64,000 nt of DNA from Phialocephala subalpina (Eukaryota; Ascomycota; Leotiomycetes; Helotiales; Mollisiaceae), in contig FJOG01000062.1 in NCBI GenBank assembly GCA_900073065.1, forward strand, positions 169,808 to 233,807, written 5' to 3'. Both the position numbers and the translations under genes were made by a program. Of this stretch, positions 1 through 13,130 are shown in pieces; within the stretch, counting starts at the first letter, position 1, and every line of letters begins with the position of its first letter. The notes under the pieces are model-generated. The model saw only the letters and a program-made list of their open reading frames with translations. It did not search any database and was not told the DNA's origin.

Positions 1-1044
1 TTTTTAATTAAATAAAATTTATAAATTACTTGAAATTAATTATAAAATTTATAATAATTAAATATAAAAAAATCAAAATTCCAAAAAATATTTTTCTAAA
101 ATATAATTATAAAATATTTAATTAAATTTCATATTAATTTTATTACGAAAAATATTTTTTATTCGAGGGGTTTTTTCCTCTTATATAAATACTCTTGACT
201 TTTTGATATAAGCGTTTTCCACGTAATCGAGTAAACCTCGATTTGATTTAATTTGCTTATTTATAAGAATATCAAAATTATAATTAGAAATATAATCGCG
301 ATTTTAATACGAGTAATTATAATAAAATACCAAATCGAGAAATAATTAATACTTTTAATAATTTGTTTATATTTTGAATATAAGAATATAATTTATATAA
401 AAATTATATTCTTAATAATAAAATTAATTTCATATATTAAAATTTAAAAATAATAAATATATATAATAAATATATAATAAATATTTAATTTTTTTTAAAT
501 TTATATTTATAATAAAAATTCAAAATATAATTTCAAATATATATAATTATAATAAAATATTAAATTAAAAATAATTAATTCGTTTTATATTTTATTTATA
601 TTTTGAATATAAAAATTAAATTTATAAATTTAATTTTTTAAATAAATTTTTTATTTAATAAATTTATTCGATAATTAATTAATTAAATAATATAAAATAA
701 ATTTTTTTTATTATTAAAAAAAGTTTTTATTTATAAAATTTTATATTCTTACATAATTTTTTTTTATATAATCGAATAAATTTTAATTAAATTTAATATA
801 TTTATTTATATAAATTAATTAATTATATAATATTTATTAATTTAAAATTTTTTATAAATTTTTTATATTTTAAAATTAATAATATTATTAAAATAAAAAA
901 TTAATAATTATATTACTAAAAAATATTTTTTAATTTATAAAAGAAATTCTTATAATATTTTTTATTAAAAATTAATATTAATAATATTTAATAATAATTA
1001 TTTATTATAAAAGAATTTAAATTTAATAATAAAATTATTAATTA
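1..1044. repeat. AT-rich RIP-type DNA, no gene
   Basis: Almost pure A/T sequence with long poly-A and poly-T stretches and scattered remnants of TCGA/CGA. No reading frame or motif is recognisable. It is continuous in composition with the retrotransposon to its right, so it is probably older RIP-mutated repeat DNA. Confidence 0.7.
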
Positions 1045-1303
1045 TAAAATATAGAATAAAAGGAGATAATAATAAATCAAATTAATATTAAATTAATTTT
1101 TGTTTTTTATTAGAGATTCAAAGAACTTTTATATACAAAATAATAGCCTAAGAATAATAATTATATAGCCCTCGTAAAACTTCTTATATTACGCGTAAAT
1201 TTACGCGAGCTTTACGTAAATTATAAAGACCGCGTAACCTTGGGTAATAACTATAAGCCAATTAGAGGCTGCGCTAATAAAATACTTAATTTTATACGTA
1301 ATA
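1045..1303 (-). repeat. 3' LTR of the Gypsy element (left copy)
   Basis: This 259-bp repeat is a near match to 8945-9204, with differences mostly C/T or G/A, as expected from RIP. It shares the block of Cs and Gs TTACGCGTAAATTTACGCGAG with the other copy. The adjacent polypurine tract shows it is the 3' LTR of a minus-strand element. Confidence 0.85.
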
Positions 1304-4300
1304 CGATTCCCCTTCCTTATAATACCATCCTCGGTATTAGATTTCTATTATAAGCTTTATTAATTCTTCGTAATAATCGTTATAAGTTTTCGTTACTTTT
1401 ATGTCCTCTATGAGATTCGGGCTATATAAATACGGGATAAGAGTACCCTTTGATTAATTTGTTTCTATTAGATCGATAGGCCGACTTTAGTAGTTTACCG
1501 ATAACGTATTATAAGAATATATAAATAAGAAGATCTCTTTGTAAATTGAAATCGAAAGCGAGAATTTATTGTATTTTTATAGTAATTATAATAATAATTA
1601 TTTCGCTAATTAATAAATAAAATAATGGTTTACTCTTTTTATACGTGGAGTAATATAAAGACCCTTATATACTTTAATAGAAACTTTTTAGATTTTAAAA
1701 GAAATAAATAATTTCTTAAATAAAATTTAAGTTTTTATAATATAATTCTCGCATCGCGTCTTTTAATAGAACGTTATAATTAAAGGGTTATTTGGCGTTC
1801 GAATCGTAATCGCGAGCGTTTTACGCTATTTGATTAATTAGAATCGAAGTAATTTATTCTTAATTCGGTATAATATAACTCTTTAAAATCGCGAAACGAA
1901 ACTTCGAGCTTCTTTTATATAATCGAGCGGTACTCTCTTTATATTTAATCTCTTTAAATCATTTCATATTTTCGTAATTAAACTTTATAAACTTCTTTTA
2001 ATTTTCTAATTTTTGTTCGATATATCGATTACTTTTATTTAATTTACCCTTTTTATTTTTATTACGAGTAAAAAGTATAAAAATACTGGGCGTATTAATT
2101 TAAATAAGAGTTTTCGTAAAGAGATTAATATTTTTTGGTTTATAATCGGGCGTTATCTCCATTACTTTAAGTATTTAATAATAGACTTTTAGTATAAATG
2201 CAAATCGAAATTTAATTCGAAGAATTACAAGAAATATAATAGTAAAAAAAGTTTTTATAAGAAAGTATATATAGCTCTCGAAGTACCTTTAATATAATTA
2301 ACGAGTATAAATATTATATAAACTTTATATATTATTTCGTGACTTAAAAAACTACGCTAAAACTTTTTTAGAAAATATAACTTAAGATTATTATTTTAAT
2401 TTCGATTTAAACGAGTTTTAAATTAAGTTTGGATTAATTGATTTTTCTCGGCGGATTAAAATCGAAAAAGAATCTTCTTTAGAGGAAATCTTCGATAAGT
2501 AATATACCCTCGAAATAAATCTATCCATTTTATTATTCTTGGAGTATATTAATACTTCGAATAGTTTTTTAGAAATCTTTATATTGTTAATATGAAAATT
2601 ATTACGCAAATAAAAATAAACGCTTATAAATTTAGTATTTTTAGCGCTTTTAACGCTAAAATTATAAAGCTTTAAATTTTAAAAGAATTAATTACCGTTA
2701 TTAAAAGTTTTAATGTTTTCTTTCGATTTGTAATATATATTAAATTAATTCTTTTAATTATTATTAACTCTTTTTAGTATTTTATTATCGATAAAAAATA
2801 GGAAAATAATAATAATATTTTTACGGAGTTATTATAATGATTTAAAAAAGAAATTTAAACTTTAGCGTTTTTAAAGTATTTTGCTTTTGGCGTATAAGTT
2901 TTGCGGCGTTTTTCGGTTATAAGACTTTTTCTAACGAAATACTCGAGGCTTTTAAATTATTATATAATGAAATAAATTTTAATTAATTGATTTCTATTGA
3001 TTTATATAATCAAAAAACAAAATAAAAACAAAGGCAAATAATTTACGCGTATTTTTGAGATTTATTATACTTTCGTTTTAATTTCTTTACTATTTAATCT
3101 TCTATTGAAAAGAATAAATCGAAGTTTTTACGGCGTTTAAAAAGTCGAATTTCTTTAAGACCGTGATTTTCATTATAGGAGTCTAATAATTCCTTCGCAT
3201 TTCTAAAGTTGAAATAAATTAGTAATTATATATTATAATCCTTTAATTACTTTTTTTATTTAATTAAATATTTGCGGGTTTTATTACGATTATTTTATTT
3301 GTAATTTAAAATAATTTCCATTTTTTATTTTTACTTGTTATTATTATCGGCGAGCTTTAAATTAATATTTATAAGGAAGTCTTCCGATTATTTTCCGGCG
3401 CTAGTAATATACTCTTCGAAAAAGGAAATATAGAAAACAAAATAAAGTTAGGAGTATAAAAAGAATAATTTAAATTTATAAGCGGCCTTATTAATATATT
3501 CTTCAATTTAAAATAGCCCGATAAATTTAAAGGCGAATTTCTTTAATTTTAATTGAATATTTTTCGTAGATAATAAAATTTATAATTCTATCGCGAAATA
3601 CTTATCGAGTTTATATTTATTATAATACTTTTCTTTATTTTTTTACGCGTAATTTTAAAGTTTTTAAAAGTTTCTTTTTTTTTCTTTATAGTTTTTACTT
3701 ATTATCGCGTAATTAATATTTCTCTTTAAAACCTATTTTTAAAGTTTTATAATAAACGTGGATTATAACCGTAAATAACTTTAAAGGGGATCGTTTAAAG
3801 CGTTTAATACTTCAAATTATTATAAGTAAACTCCGCGAACAAAAGTTTATTTATCTAATTTTTTTTTTTAGCGTTATAATAATAGCGTAAATAATATTTA
3901 AATACTTAGTTTTAATACTTTATTTGCCCGTTAATTTAAGGATAAAACGCTATAAAAAGCCGTTATTTATAAAAAAGATAAAAATAAAATACAAATTAAA
4001 ACTTTAAAATAAAACGCTATTATAATCCGAAATAATACTATTAAAAATCCCGAAGTTACTAAAAACTCTATTTTATAATAAAATAATTAATTCGAGAGTA
4101 TTAATAATTTTATAATAAGGAATATATTTCGCTATTTTTGAGTAACGGCAAATAATAACGAGTATATTATCGAAGTTATCTTTATTAAAATTTTTATAAA
4201 AGGGTAATTTTATAATAAAATCTATTAATATTTCCGATTAAAATTTAATAAATTATAATAAAGTACTAAAAAGCCTATAAAGCGCGTAACATTTGATTTT

Positions 4301-7300
4301 AATTTTTTAATAAACGTTATATTCTCGAATATAATTACGAATGTTATTTTTAAGCCCTTTTTAATAATAAACTCTTCGAATAAATTCTAGCGTTTTATTT
4401 ACGTCGAAATAATTTATTAAAAAGTCGTTATAATAAAACTTTACGATTTCGACTTTAAATACAAAGTTATAAGGCATAAAAACTCTATTATTCTAACGTA
4501 AAAATCTTTATTTATCGATTTATTAGATTTCTTACTTTTAAGAATTCTTTTTACGCGTTTTATCGGCCCGTATTATTTTATTATATTTATCGTTTTATTG
4601 CGATAATAAAATGAGGTTTACGATAAAGTTAATAAAAAGCGTTAACGCGATATTCGAACGCGTTACTATATATATTTATAATCTTGAGATTAATTATTTG
4701 TAATTAATTAAATTTATTAACGATTAGAAATTTTAATTACTATATTCTCCATTAGAAATTTTATCCGTAAATAAATAGTTATTTATAGTTTTTAAAGCGG
4801 GGTTTTAGAAGTCTTTAATTTTTATTTTTAATTTATTAGTTTAAACTTTTTAATTGAGATTTCTTTACTTATTAATTAAGGTTAAACTCGATTTATATAT
4901 CGCAAATAAACGTTATATAATCGGAAATACTTTTAATTCGATCGAAATATCGCGGATTATAATTACAAATTTCTTTTTTAGTTTATTTTAAAAAGTAGGA
5001 AATTAAAAGTTTTAAAGGGTTTCTTTAAGTGACTTATTATTATAATCCGATCGGCGATTTAATCAATTTATTAAATTTAACGAATTTTCCTAATAAATAA
5101 TCTCAAAATTATAAAAAGTAAAATATATAATTTATTTTGTTTATCGTTTCTTTAAATACTTTGTATTTATTTAGTATTTGAAATTATTATAATTAGTAAT
5201 TACTTTTATAATATATTTAATACTTTTAAAGTAATATTATTACTTTTTAAAACTCTTAATAATCGTTAAAAACTTTTTATTATAAATTGCGTAATTCTTT
5301 TTCGCGTTATTAATTTTACGGGAAAAGAAAATTACGGGGTATTAATAATACTTCGAATTACTTTTTGGGCCCTTTTATTATAATAAAGTTTTTACAATAA
5401 TAAATTTCGACGTATTAATTTTTAAACGAATTTTTTTCGTTAAATCGAAATAAATTAAGAAAAATACTTTAATAAAAACTTTTTTTAAGTTTTTAAAGCT
5501 TTATTTAACTTTTATTATAAATATAAATTCTTTAGATTTTACGCTTTTCTTTATACCTTTAAATAGTTTTAAGAAACTTATAATTACACTAAAGAACCCG
5601 TATATAAAACGATAGTAAAAATTAGTAAACTTTAAAAAAATTTGAATTTTTTAAAAAGAAATCGATTTAAATTATTCGATAATTATTCGGATTTTTTTCG
5701 AGTTTAAATATATTCCGTCGTAATTAATAATAAACCTAAGAAACTTTATTTGTCTTTTATTAAACTTATATTTATTGAGTTTAATATAAAGTTTATATTT
5801 GCGAAACTTTTTTATTATTTAAAGTATATATAATTTATATTTAATAAAATCTCGAAAATAAATTAAAATATTATTTAAGTAAATTACGATAAATTAATTT
5901 AATAAGCTTAAAAAAGCTTCGTTAATATATGCTTAGAAAATTACTAGCGCGTTCATTAATTCGAATAATATTATTTAATATTTAAAGTGATTATAATAAA
6001 TCCGGAAAATTATTTTTTAAACGTTTTCCCCTTGAATTTATATTTAATAATAAGTATCTTTTAAATTTAATTTAATAAAAATTTAAATATTTATAAAGAA
6101 GTTTAAAGTCTCGTTAAATAAAAGTAAAAAGTATTAGTTTTTAATCGTCATTTTATTGAGATTTTTATAATCCACGTAAAGTTTTAAACTTTCGTTTTTT
6201 TTAAATACGAAAAATATAAAAGTTTTTATAAAATTAATAGAAAAGTATATTTATTTTTTCTTAAGAGAAATTACGATATAATCGCGAAATATTACGAGTT
6301 AAAATTCTAAGAAATTATATAAAAGCCCGTAAAATATTTAATCTTTTGTTTTAATCGTATACTCGTATTTATTTTATTCGAGAAAAATAAAAGTTATTTT
6401 TTCGTCGAAAATATCTTTATAACTTTAGAAATACTCCGGCAAAATAATTTCTTACTTTTAAATAATTATAAAAACTCTTAATATCTCCGACTTTTAAAGA
6501 GTAAATAATTTTACTTTCGAATTTAAGTATTTATATTTTCCGTAATTAATTAAATAATCGTATTTTTTTTTTCCTAAAGAAAATTATATAAATTTTAGTA
6601 TTAAATTTGATTTTAAGAAATTTCGTAAATTTGGAAAAGTTTAAAACTTTAATATTATTTTAAATTATTATATAAATTTATTTTCCCGTTAATTAATTAT
6701 AAATATTAATATTTTTTTAATAAATTAATTTCTTTTTAATATTATTTTATAATTCGATTTATTATAATTATAAAAGTATTATTTAAAATTACGAGTTTAT
6801 TTGTGATTATTAGTAATAATGAAATTTAAATCGTAATAATTAAAAACTTGGAAAACGTATTTATCGAAAATTGTAAAAAATATATTATATTTAACGTTAA
6901 AAATAAATTTTTTTTTTCGTTATATAATTATCGATAAAGTAATTATCGGCGCTAGTATCTCTTATTTTTTTTATAGTTAATTTAGTATTTATATTTCTTT
7001 ATTTAAAAAACCTTCGAATAAAAAAGTATATAAACGTTTTATTAAATCGGTTTATATTTAAAATTTAATTGCATTTTTTCTCGAATTAGAAAAAATCTAA
7101 GAAAACTTTTTCGTCGCATTAAAAACCTTTTTATATATTACTTTAATTGATTTCTTACTTTTTCTTACTTTAAGGAAATCTTTTTTAATTTTAATTTTTT
7201 TTAGGGTTTTCTTTAATTTATTTTATATACTTCGAATAACGCGAATTTTTAAAGAAATATTTTTTCTTATTATAAATTTAATAAGTTTTTTCTGGGTTAT

Positions 7301-8944
7301 TATTATTATTATTTCTCGAATTAAAATTAAATAATTTACTAAAATTAAAACTTTAATTAAAAGAATATAATTTCCGTTTGTTTTTATTTTTCTTATTATT
7401 AAATTTAAAGTTTTTAAAAGAATTATAACTTTTATTATTATTTTTATTATCGCGTTTTTTTTTTCGTATTATAATCGAAATAATTTTTTTTTATTTTTTA
7501 GAAGTTTTTAAATTATAATTTAACTTTTTAAAAATCTCGTAAAAATACGTTTATTATAAAAAGAAAAATCTTATTAATTTTATTATATTATTATTTTTTC
7601 GTAAAAAAATTCGTAATAATATTTAAAAGGGTTTATATGCGATCGCTTTTTTTTGCGTACTAATAAATCTCGCTCGTATTTATATATTCGATTATAAACT
7701 TTCGATATTATTTCGTTTTTATTATTATTTTAAATAAAATATTAAAATTTCGCGAAAATATTTATTTCGCGTTTTTAAAGTAATATAATAAAATTATATA
7801 TTTAAAACTTTTAATTTGCTTAAAATATTTAAATTTTAAAAAAGTTAATAATAAAAAATTATAAGAAAAACTATTTATTTTTTATTTTTGAATTTATTTT
7901 AAAGTGTATCGCCGTAATATTTACTTTTAATTAATAAGAATTATATATAAAAAGTTAAACTTTAAAAACGTTTTTTATAATATCGAAAAAAGTTTAATAT
8001 TTTGCGATATTTTTCTTTTTGTAGAATAAAAAAAAAGTAATAAACTTTATTTAGTTTTCTTTTCGTATTTTAAGTTTAACGTCGAAATTTAAAGGAAAAT
8101 TAAATATTTAGTTCGAAATAAGTACTTCGAAAGTAAATCGAACGAGTATTTTAAAAGGAAAATCGAAAGTTAACTTTAAGTTTTAAAACGCGTTTTTAAT
8201 CGGGAGGTTTTTAAAGGTTAGAGAATTTATTTTAAGGCTTATAATATTAGTTCGAATGAGTTTTTTTATACTTAGAATATTTTTTTTTCTTCTTGTTATT
8301 AAGAGCGTTTAACGTATAAAGGCTACGAAGTCCGTTAGCGGGGTTTCTTAACCTTTAATCGTATTTATCGCGAATATACTTTTTGCGAGGGGTTAATTTA
8401 TTCTATTTGAGTCCGCGCTAGCGATACGCGTCGTTTTTGGCGTTAATTTAGGCCTATAAATACTAAATCGTATCGAGGACTTAATTTAAGAGGTTTTATT
8501 ATTTTTATTATCGCGTAAAAAAGCGCTAATTTGTTTAATCGGCGGAAAAGTTTCGAGATTTTTCTTAGACGCGATTAAAACCAATTAAAAACTTAAAAAA
8601 TCTATTTAAAGATTTAATTAAAGTATCTTTGTTTCTAACGCTAGAAGTAATACTTAGAGTAGCATTAAATTGCCGTTTAAAGTTTAAAATTTAATTAAAG
8701 CCTTTAGTAATTTATTGAGGATTATTAGGAGTAATTTTTATATTATTATTTAGAGTCTTAAAAATAAGAAATTCGTCGTTTCCCTTAGAGCTCTAAGAGA
8801 ATTACTAAGCCTAAAAGCGAAGAATACTATTACTTGCAAAAAGAAAATCCGTAAAAACCCTTTATCTATTATTATTATTAGTAATTATAATTTCGTACGC
8901 ATTATTATCGAACTTTTAACCTTTAAAATAAAAAGATTAAAATA

Positions 8945-9204
8945 TGAAATATAAAATAAAAAGAGGCAATAATAAATTAAATTAATATTAAATTAATTTT
9001 TATCTTTTTATTAGAGATTTAAAAAGCTTTTATATATAAAATAATAACCTAAAAATAATAATTATATAGCCCTCGTAAAATTTCTTATATTACGCGTAAA
9101 TTTACGCGAGTTTTACGTAAATTATAAAGGTCGCGTAACTTTGAGTAATAATTATAAACTAATTAAAGGCTACGCTAGTAAAATACTTAATTTTACACGT
9201 GATA
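8945..9204 (-). repeat. 5' LTR of the Gypsy element (right copy)
   Basis: This 260-bp repeat pairs with 1045-1303. It keeps slightly more original bases at its ends (TG at 8945-8946, CACGTG at 9196-9201), which helped place both LTR boundaries. Confidence 0.85.
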
Positions 9205-9740
9205 TTAATATTAATATAATTTCTTTAAAATAAAAATAAAATTTTTCTAATAAATTAATAATATAAATATAATAATAATATTTTTCTTTTTTAAAAATTT
9301 TAATAAAATTTTATAAAAAGAAATTCGAAGTTTATTTTAAATTTATATATATTAAATTATTAAATATAATTAGAAAATAATAAATATAATAAAAAGATTT
9401 ATTAATTAAATTTTATTTTTTATTAATATATTATTTAATTTCTTTAATAAATTAATTATATATTATATTAAAAAATATATTTCGAATTATATATAATTAT
9501 AATTATATTAAATAAATAAATTAATATTATAAAATATTTTTCATTATAATTAATATTAAATTAAATTAAATTTTTAATAATATATTTCGAAATAATTTAA
9601 TTTATATTTTAATATATAATATATAATTTATAATCAAAGAAATTATAAAAATATTTTTAGTTTATATAATTGGTTTACTCGAGATATTATATAATGCGAA
9701 TAAATTAGAATATAATCATAAATATCCCATGTTCTTATTT
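9205..9740. repeat. AT-rich RIP-type DNA, no gene
   Basis: Extreme A/T composition continues past the right LTR and gives way to normal composition near 9740. No motif is recognised. Confidence 0.6.
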
Positions 9741-11219
9741 ATATAACATGATATTGGTTTCTTGTATAATTCCATCGCTATTATCATTCAAGACTCCTCG
9801 TCTCGAAGTGTAGCCTCTCTAATTCGATTGCTCAAAGCATTTGTCCTAATTGGCACTTGGCTTCGCAATGACAAACAAGCCTGGATATTGTCCGCACGTG
9901 TATACAAACAAGCTTTTCAATTCGTAAAGTCAATCTCCGAACTAACGAGCACTGCCATGAAATATTTCTGGACTTGCTAGAGACTCAGACGGCTCATGGG
10001 TATCTCACAGAGACTTTAGGTGGCTTGTTCGAATAGCAGTATAACTTTGCTACATTCTAGGAGCGGGACGAGGATATAATCGTTTCCAACCACCCACGAC
10101 AGAACGGTACCGATATTCGTTCCTCATATGGTAACCTCTTGCAGAGGTGCTGCCCACCGATCCAAACCACCCAGCAATTCAAACACCCGCCGATCAGAGT
10201 CGCTTAAGCAACGAATATCGGTATCGCCTTGGACCAAGAAGGTAACCTAGCCCTTTATGCTTCTGCGAATGAGTGATTCCAGTAGTCGAATACGGGTGCC
10301 ACGAGCTTGGTCCTCTGTGCTGTTCGATTTGTCGCAGGGCTGGTGTTGACTTGCAGCCCTTCAATATCCATGCTGGAGGCGGGGTTAGTGGAGAGACAAG
10401 GACACCCCTGGCTTCCCATCGCGTGGATCCGGGTCGGTCCCTTTCAGGTTACTTCATCCACCTACCACACAAAACTGTCGCAATCTGCGGTCTTTCATGA
10501 AACTCGTTTTCATCCCATTGGGGATCTTCCATTTTGTACTTTTGATTTGCGAGCTATGTCTCACAAAGTAATTTCCCCCTTATTTTTTTGCCGCCATGGA
10601 GCATTCTTGAGTTTGGCCTGCATGCAAAACGTTCCATGATGCGAGTTCAACTTACCTCCAATAAAACCTTTTGGCGCCGATTACCTTGAAGGAAAGCTAA
10701 CTCCGATAGGGCCTTCGGCGCCTGAGGGCGGGTCTGTTCACAACCTTTAATATACAGTAAGTAGCAGAGCATAAAAGCTCCTCGGGACGAGCAAATTTCT
10801 AAATGAATCGATGATTTCTTTTCTCATGCCAGATCTTGACAAGCCACAAGAAGCCAACAAGCTACAGAACTCAATCTTCAATATGATCATTCCCTGGAGC
10901 GCAACATATGTGAGGATCTTATGCAGATCGCTGGATCCCGGCCCACGAGGTAAGTTCCGTATCCTGCCAGCGCCACATCGGTATCAGATTGCGGATTGTA
11001 TTGCAAACTGGCTTAACGGGCGTGCATTTTATTGGGGATTTATATAAATATCATCCTCCTTGATGTCTTTTATTGTTGCTGGAACTATCCTCTTGATTAA
11101 ATTCCCCTGGCGAAACAAATTCGTCTCTCAATTTCCAAAAGACTCAGAGAGCCTCTTCGGATAGGGCAGTTCAAAATCTTTCATTGTTCGAAGTTTTCTA
11201 AGATACCGGATCAAACACA
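9741..11219. other. Normal-composition intergenic DNA, no recognised gene
   Basis: Several ORFs of 70-110 codons occur on both strands, but none shows a recognisable domain or a phase-consistent intron model. The right part (about 11030-11219, with TTTATATAAATA near 11038-11049) probably serves as the promoter of the receptor gene starting at 11220. An imperfect inverted repeat lies at 10109-10121 and 10210-10222. Confidence 0.5.
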
Positions 11220-12883
11220 ATGAAGGGCCTAACGGGAATTGCTGTCGGAATCCTGGCACTGATGTCATTGAGCATTGCTCAGTCATCTCTGCCAAGTTGC
11301 GCTGTAAGTTGAATCTGCTGCTCACGTTTGACGGCACCTATTGAATGACAGCAGATTGCCTGCCTGGGTTCCGCACTTCAAAACTCTACATGTTCTGCAA
11401 CAGACCAAGCATGTATTTGCGCAAATGCTGCTCTTAATACCCAAGTATCAATCTGCGTCCATTCATCATGCAGTATCAAAGAACAACTCAGTAAGTGCCC
11501 CCTAATAATGACCCTCGGCCTTCCAAGTCTAACCAAGACCCTAGCAACAATGAACCTTACTTCAATTACCTGCTCCGCCCCCATTCGAAATAAGACTAAA
11601 GTATATAGAAATGTTGGAATAATCTTCTATACTTTATCTACTACGTCTATAGCTCTTCGCTTCATCGCACGATTCATAATGGGCTTTTCTATATGGTATG
11701 ATGACTGGATAATAGTCTTAATATTGGTTTGCATTTTCCTTCTCCCTCAGCCATATATAACTAACTGTTCTATAGTTTCTGAATACCGCAATAGAAGTCT
11801 TCGGGCTTGCCGGACTTGGTAAGTTTCTATTGCAACCTGTATACGAAGATCACAACTAAAACTATTCCAGTAAAAAATGGCATTGGACAAGATATTTGGA
11901 AAGTCCCTTTTGATTCAATTACTAAAATTCTCTTCGTTAGTCTTCCCTAAACTTCTCGCTTCGCCAGCTAATAATACTTGAGTTCTTCTGGGTTGGAGAA
12001 CCCATCTACTTTATGGAAATTTCCCTCCTTAAAATTATCTTCCTTCTCTTCTACCTACGGATATTTCCGGACCGGAGCTTCCGACGCATTCTTTGGGCCC
12101 TCATTTTCGTCAATGCAATGGCAGGTATTATTTTTGCCGTTGCCGTATGTCTCATTTGCAGACCAGTCAGCTATGTCTGGAATCAGTGGGATATGGAACA
12201 CGTTGGTCACTGTGGGGATGTCAATGCTCTTGCATTCGCGAATGCGGGCGTCAGTATTGTTTTGGACATTTTTACTCTTATCTTCCCTATAACGCAGGTT
12301 TGGAAGCTGCATTTGGGTTTAAAGAAGAGAATTGGTGTCATATTAATGTTTAGCGTCGGTGCTTTGTGAGTTTTTCTTCTGGTGTTGAATCTCTTGGGTG
12401 GGATCTAATTATGTAGTGTGACTATTGTGAGCATTCTCCGCCTGAGATCCCTTGTTAAGTTTGCAAATACTGCAAATCCCACTTGTAAGACGTTATCATC
12501 TCTTTTAATGCCTAAGCTATATCATTGCCGTGCTAACCACCTTGTAAGGGGACTTTTTCGAAGCAGGTATCTGGTCAACAATCGAACTGGACGTAGGTAT
12601 CATGTGCGCCTGCATGCCCAGTTTCCGTATCATCCTCATCAGCATATTCCCTCGCCTGGGAAGTACTCACGAATCAACTAACTATCAAGTCACGACCAGC
12701 AATCGTTCTCGTGCTGAAGTATTAAGAAGCAATAATACTAAGAGCGGGATCTCGTGCTCGAGGGATTATACAGTAGAGTATACGATGAAGCCAGCGCAGG
12801 ATGAGTCTAGTTTTGTGCAATTGGTGGAGATAAGAGCCGTGTCCAAAGAATCAAACGAGCAGTACGGCAAACTCGACAAATGA
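11220..12883 (+). CDS. CFEM-domain PTH11-like membrane receptor
   Basis: Eight exons are phase-consistent: 11220-11303, 11355-11490, 11545-11726, 11776-11818, 11871-11935, 11968-12365, 12417-12484 and 12549-12883. They give 436 residues. Residues 1-20 form a signal peptide. A CFEM domain follows (residues about 27-70), including the CxC pair of CICA and a CVHSSC ending. It is joined to the seven-helix core of PTH11-type fungal receptors: TTMNLTSITCSAPIRNKT, then LNTAIEVFGLAGLG, then YFMEISLLKIIFLLFYLRIFP, then a helix ending in the ELDVGIMCACMPSFR motif. The tail of about 85 residues is polar and probably cytosolic. The family senses host or surface cues at the plasma membrane through G proteins; the ligand here is unknown. 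Most donors are good; the intron at 12485-12548 ends in AAG and the one at 11936 starts GTTAGT. No inactivating change was seen. Confidence 0.88.
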
Positions 12884-13130
12884 ACGAGAAAATCGACAAA
12901 GGAGAATGCAAAGCTTATGGAAATGGCCATAAAGCCTGTTCCAAGCCGTCGTTAACCAAATTTTTCTCTGGCTGGAATCCTAAGGCAACGAGGTCAAAAG
13001 ACGCATGCTAGTGGAAGGGACAAGTCGATAGAAACGGTGTGAAGGATGAAGGGTATCAGTTGCTGATCACGTGTAATAGTATCTCCTTCCATATGTAGTA
13101 TAGCTCAGGAGTAATCTCATAGACCCTTAT
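12884..13130. other. 3' flank of the CFEM receptor
   Basis: Short stretch of normal composition between the receptor stop codon and the next AT-rich block. No gene is seen. Confidence 0.4.

Larger units (their letters stand above)
1045..9204 (-). mobile_element. RIP-degraded Ty3/Gypsy LTR retrotransposon
   Basis: An 8.16-kb element is bounded by two direct repeats (1045-1303 and 8945-9204) that align along their whole length. Coding orientation is minus. The reverse translation of about 6100-6260 reads as a mutated Ty3/Gypsy reverse transcriptase, with the segment YVDYKNLNKMTIKN, equivalent to the family's FCVDYRxLNxxTIKN. A purine-rich tract (minus strand, about 1304-1320, core AAGGAAGGGG) abuts the left LTR, where the polypurine tract of a minus-strand element should lie. 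The LTR termini fit TG...CA after C-to-T change (TATCACG / TATTACG at the 5' end, ATTTCA at the 3' end). Every frame is full of stops and composition is extremely AT-rich, so no protein can be made. Gag, protease and integrase must lie in the rest but I could not delimit them. A target duplication is not readable in the AT-rich flanks. Confidence 0.85.

Noticed and set aside
2418..2609. 63-codon minus-strand ORF in the Gypsy element
   Set aside because: In AT-rich RIP DNA short open stretches arise by chance. It may be a scrap of the element's polyprotein but shows no motif.
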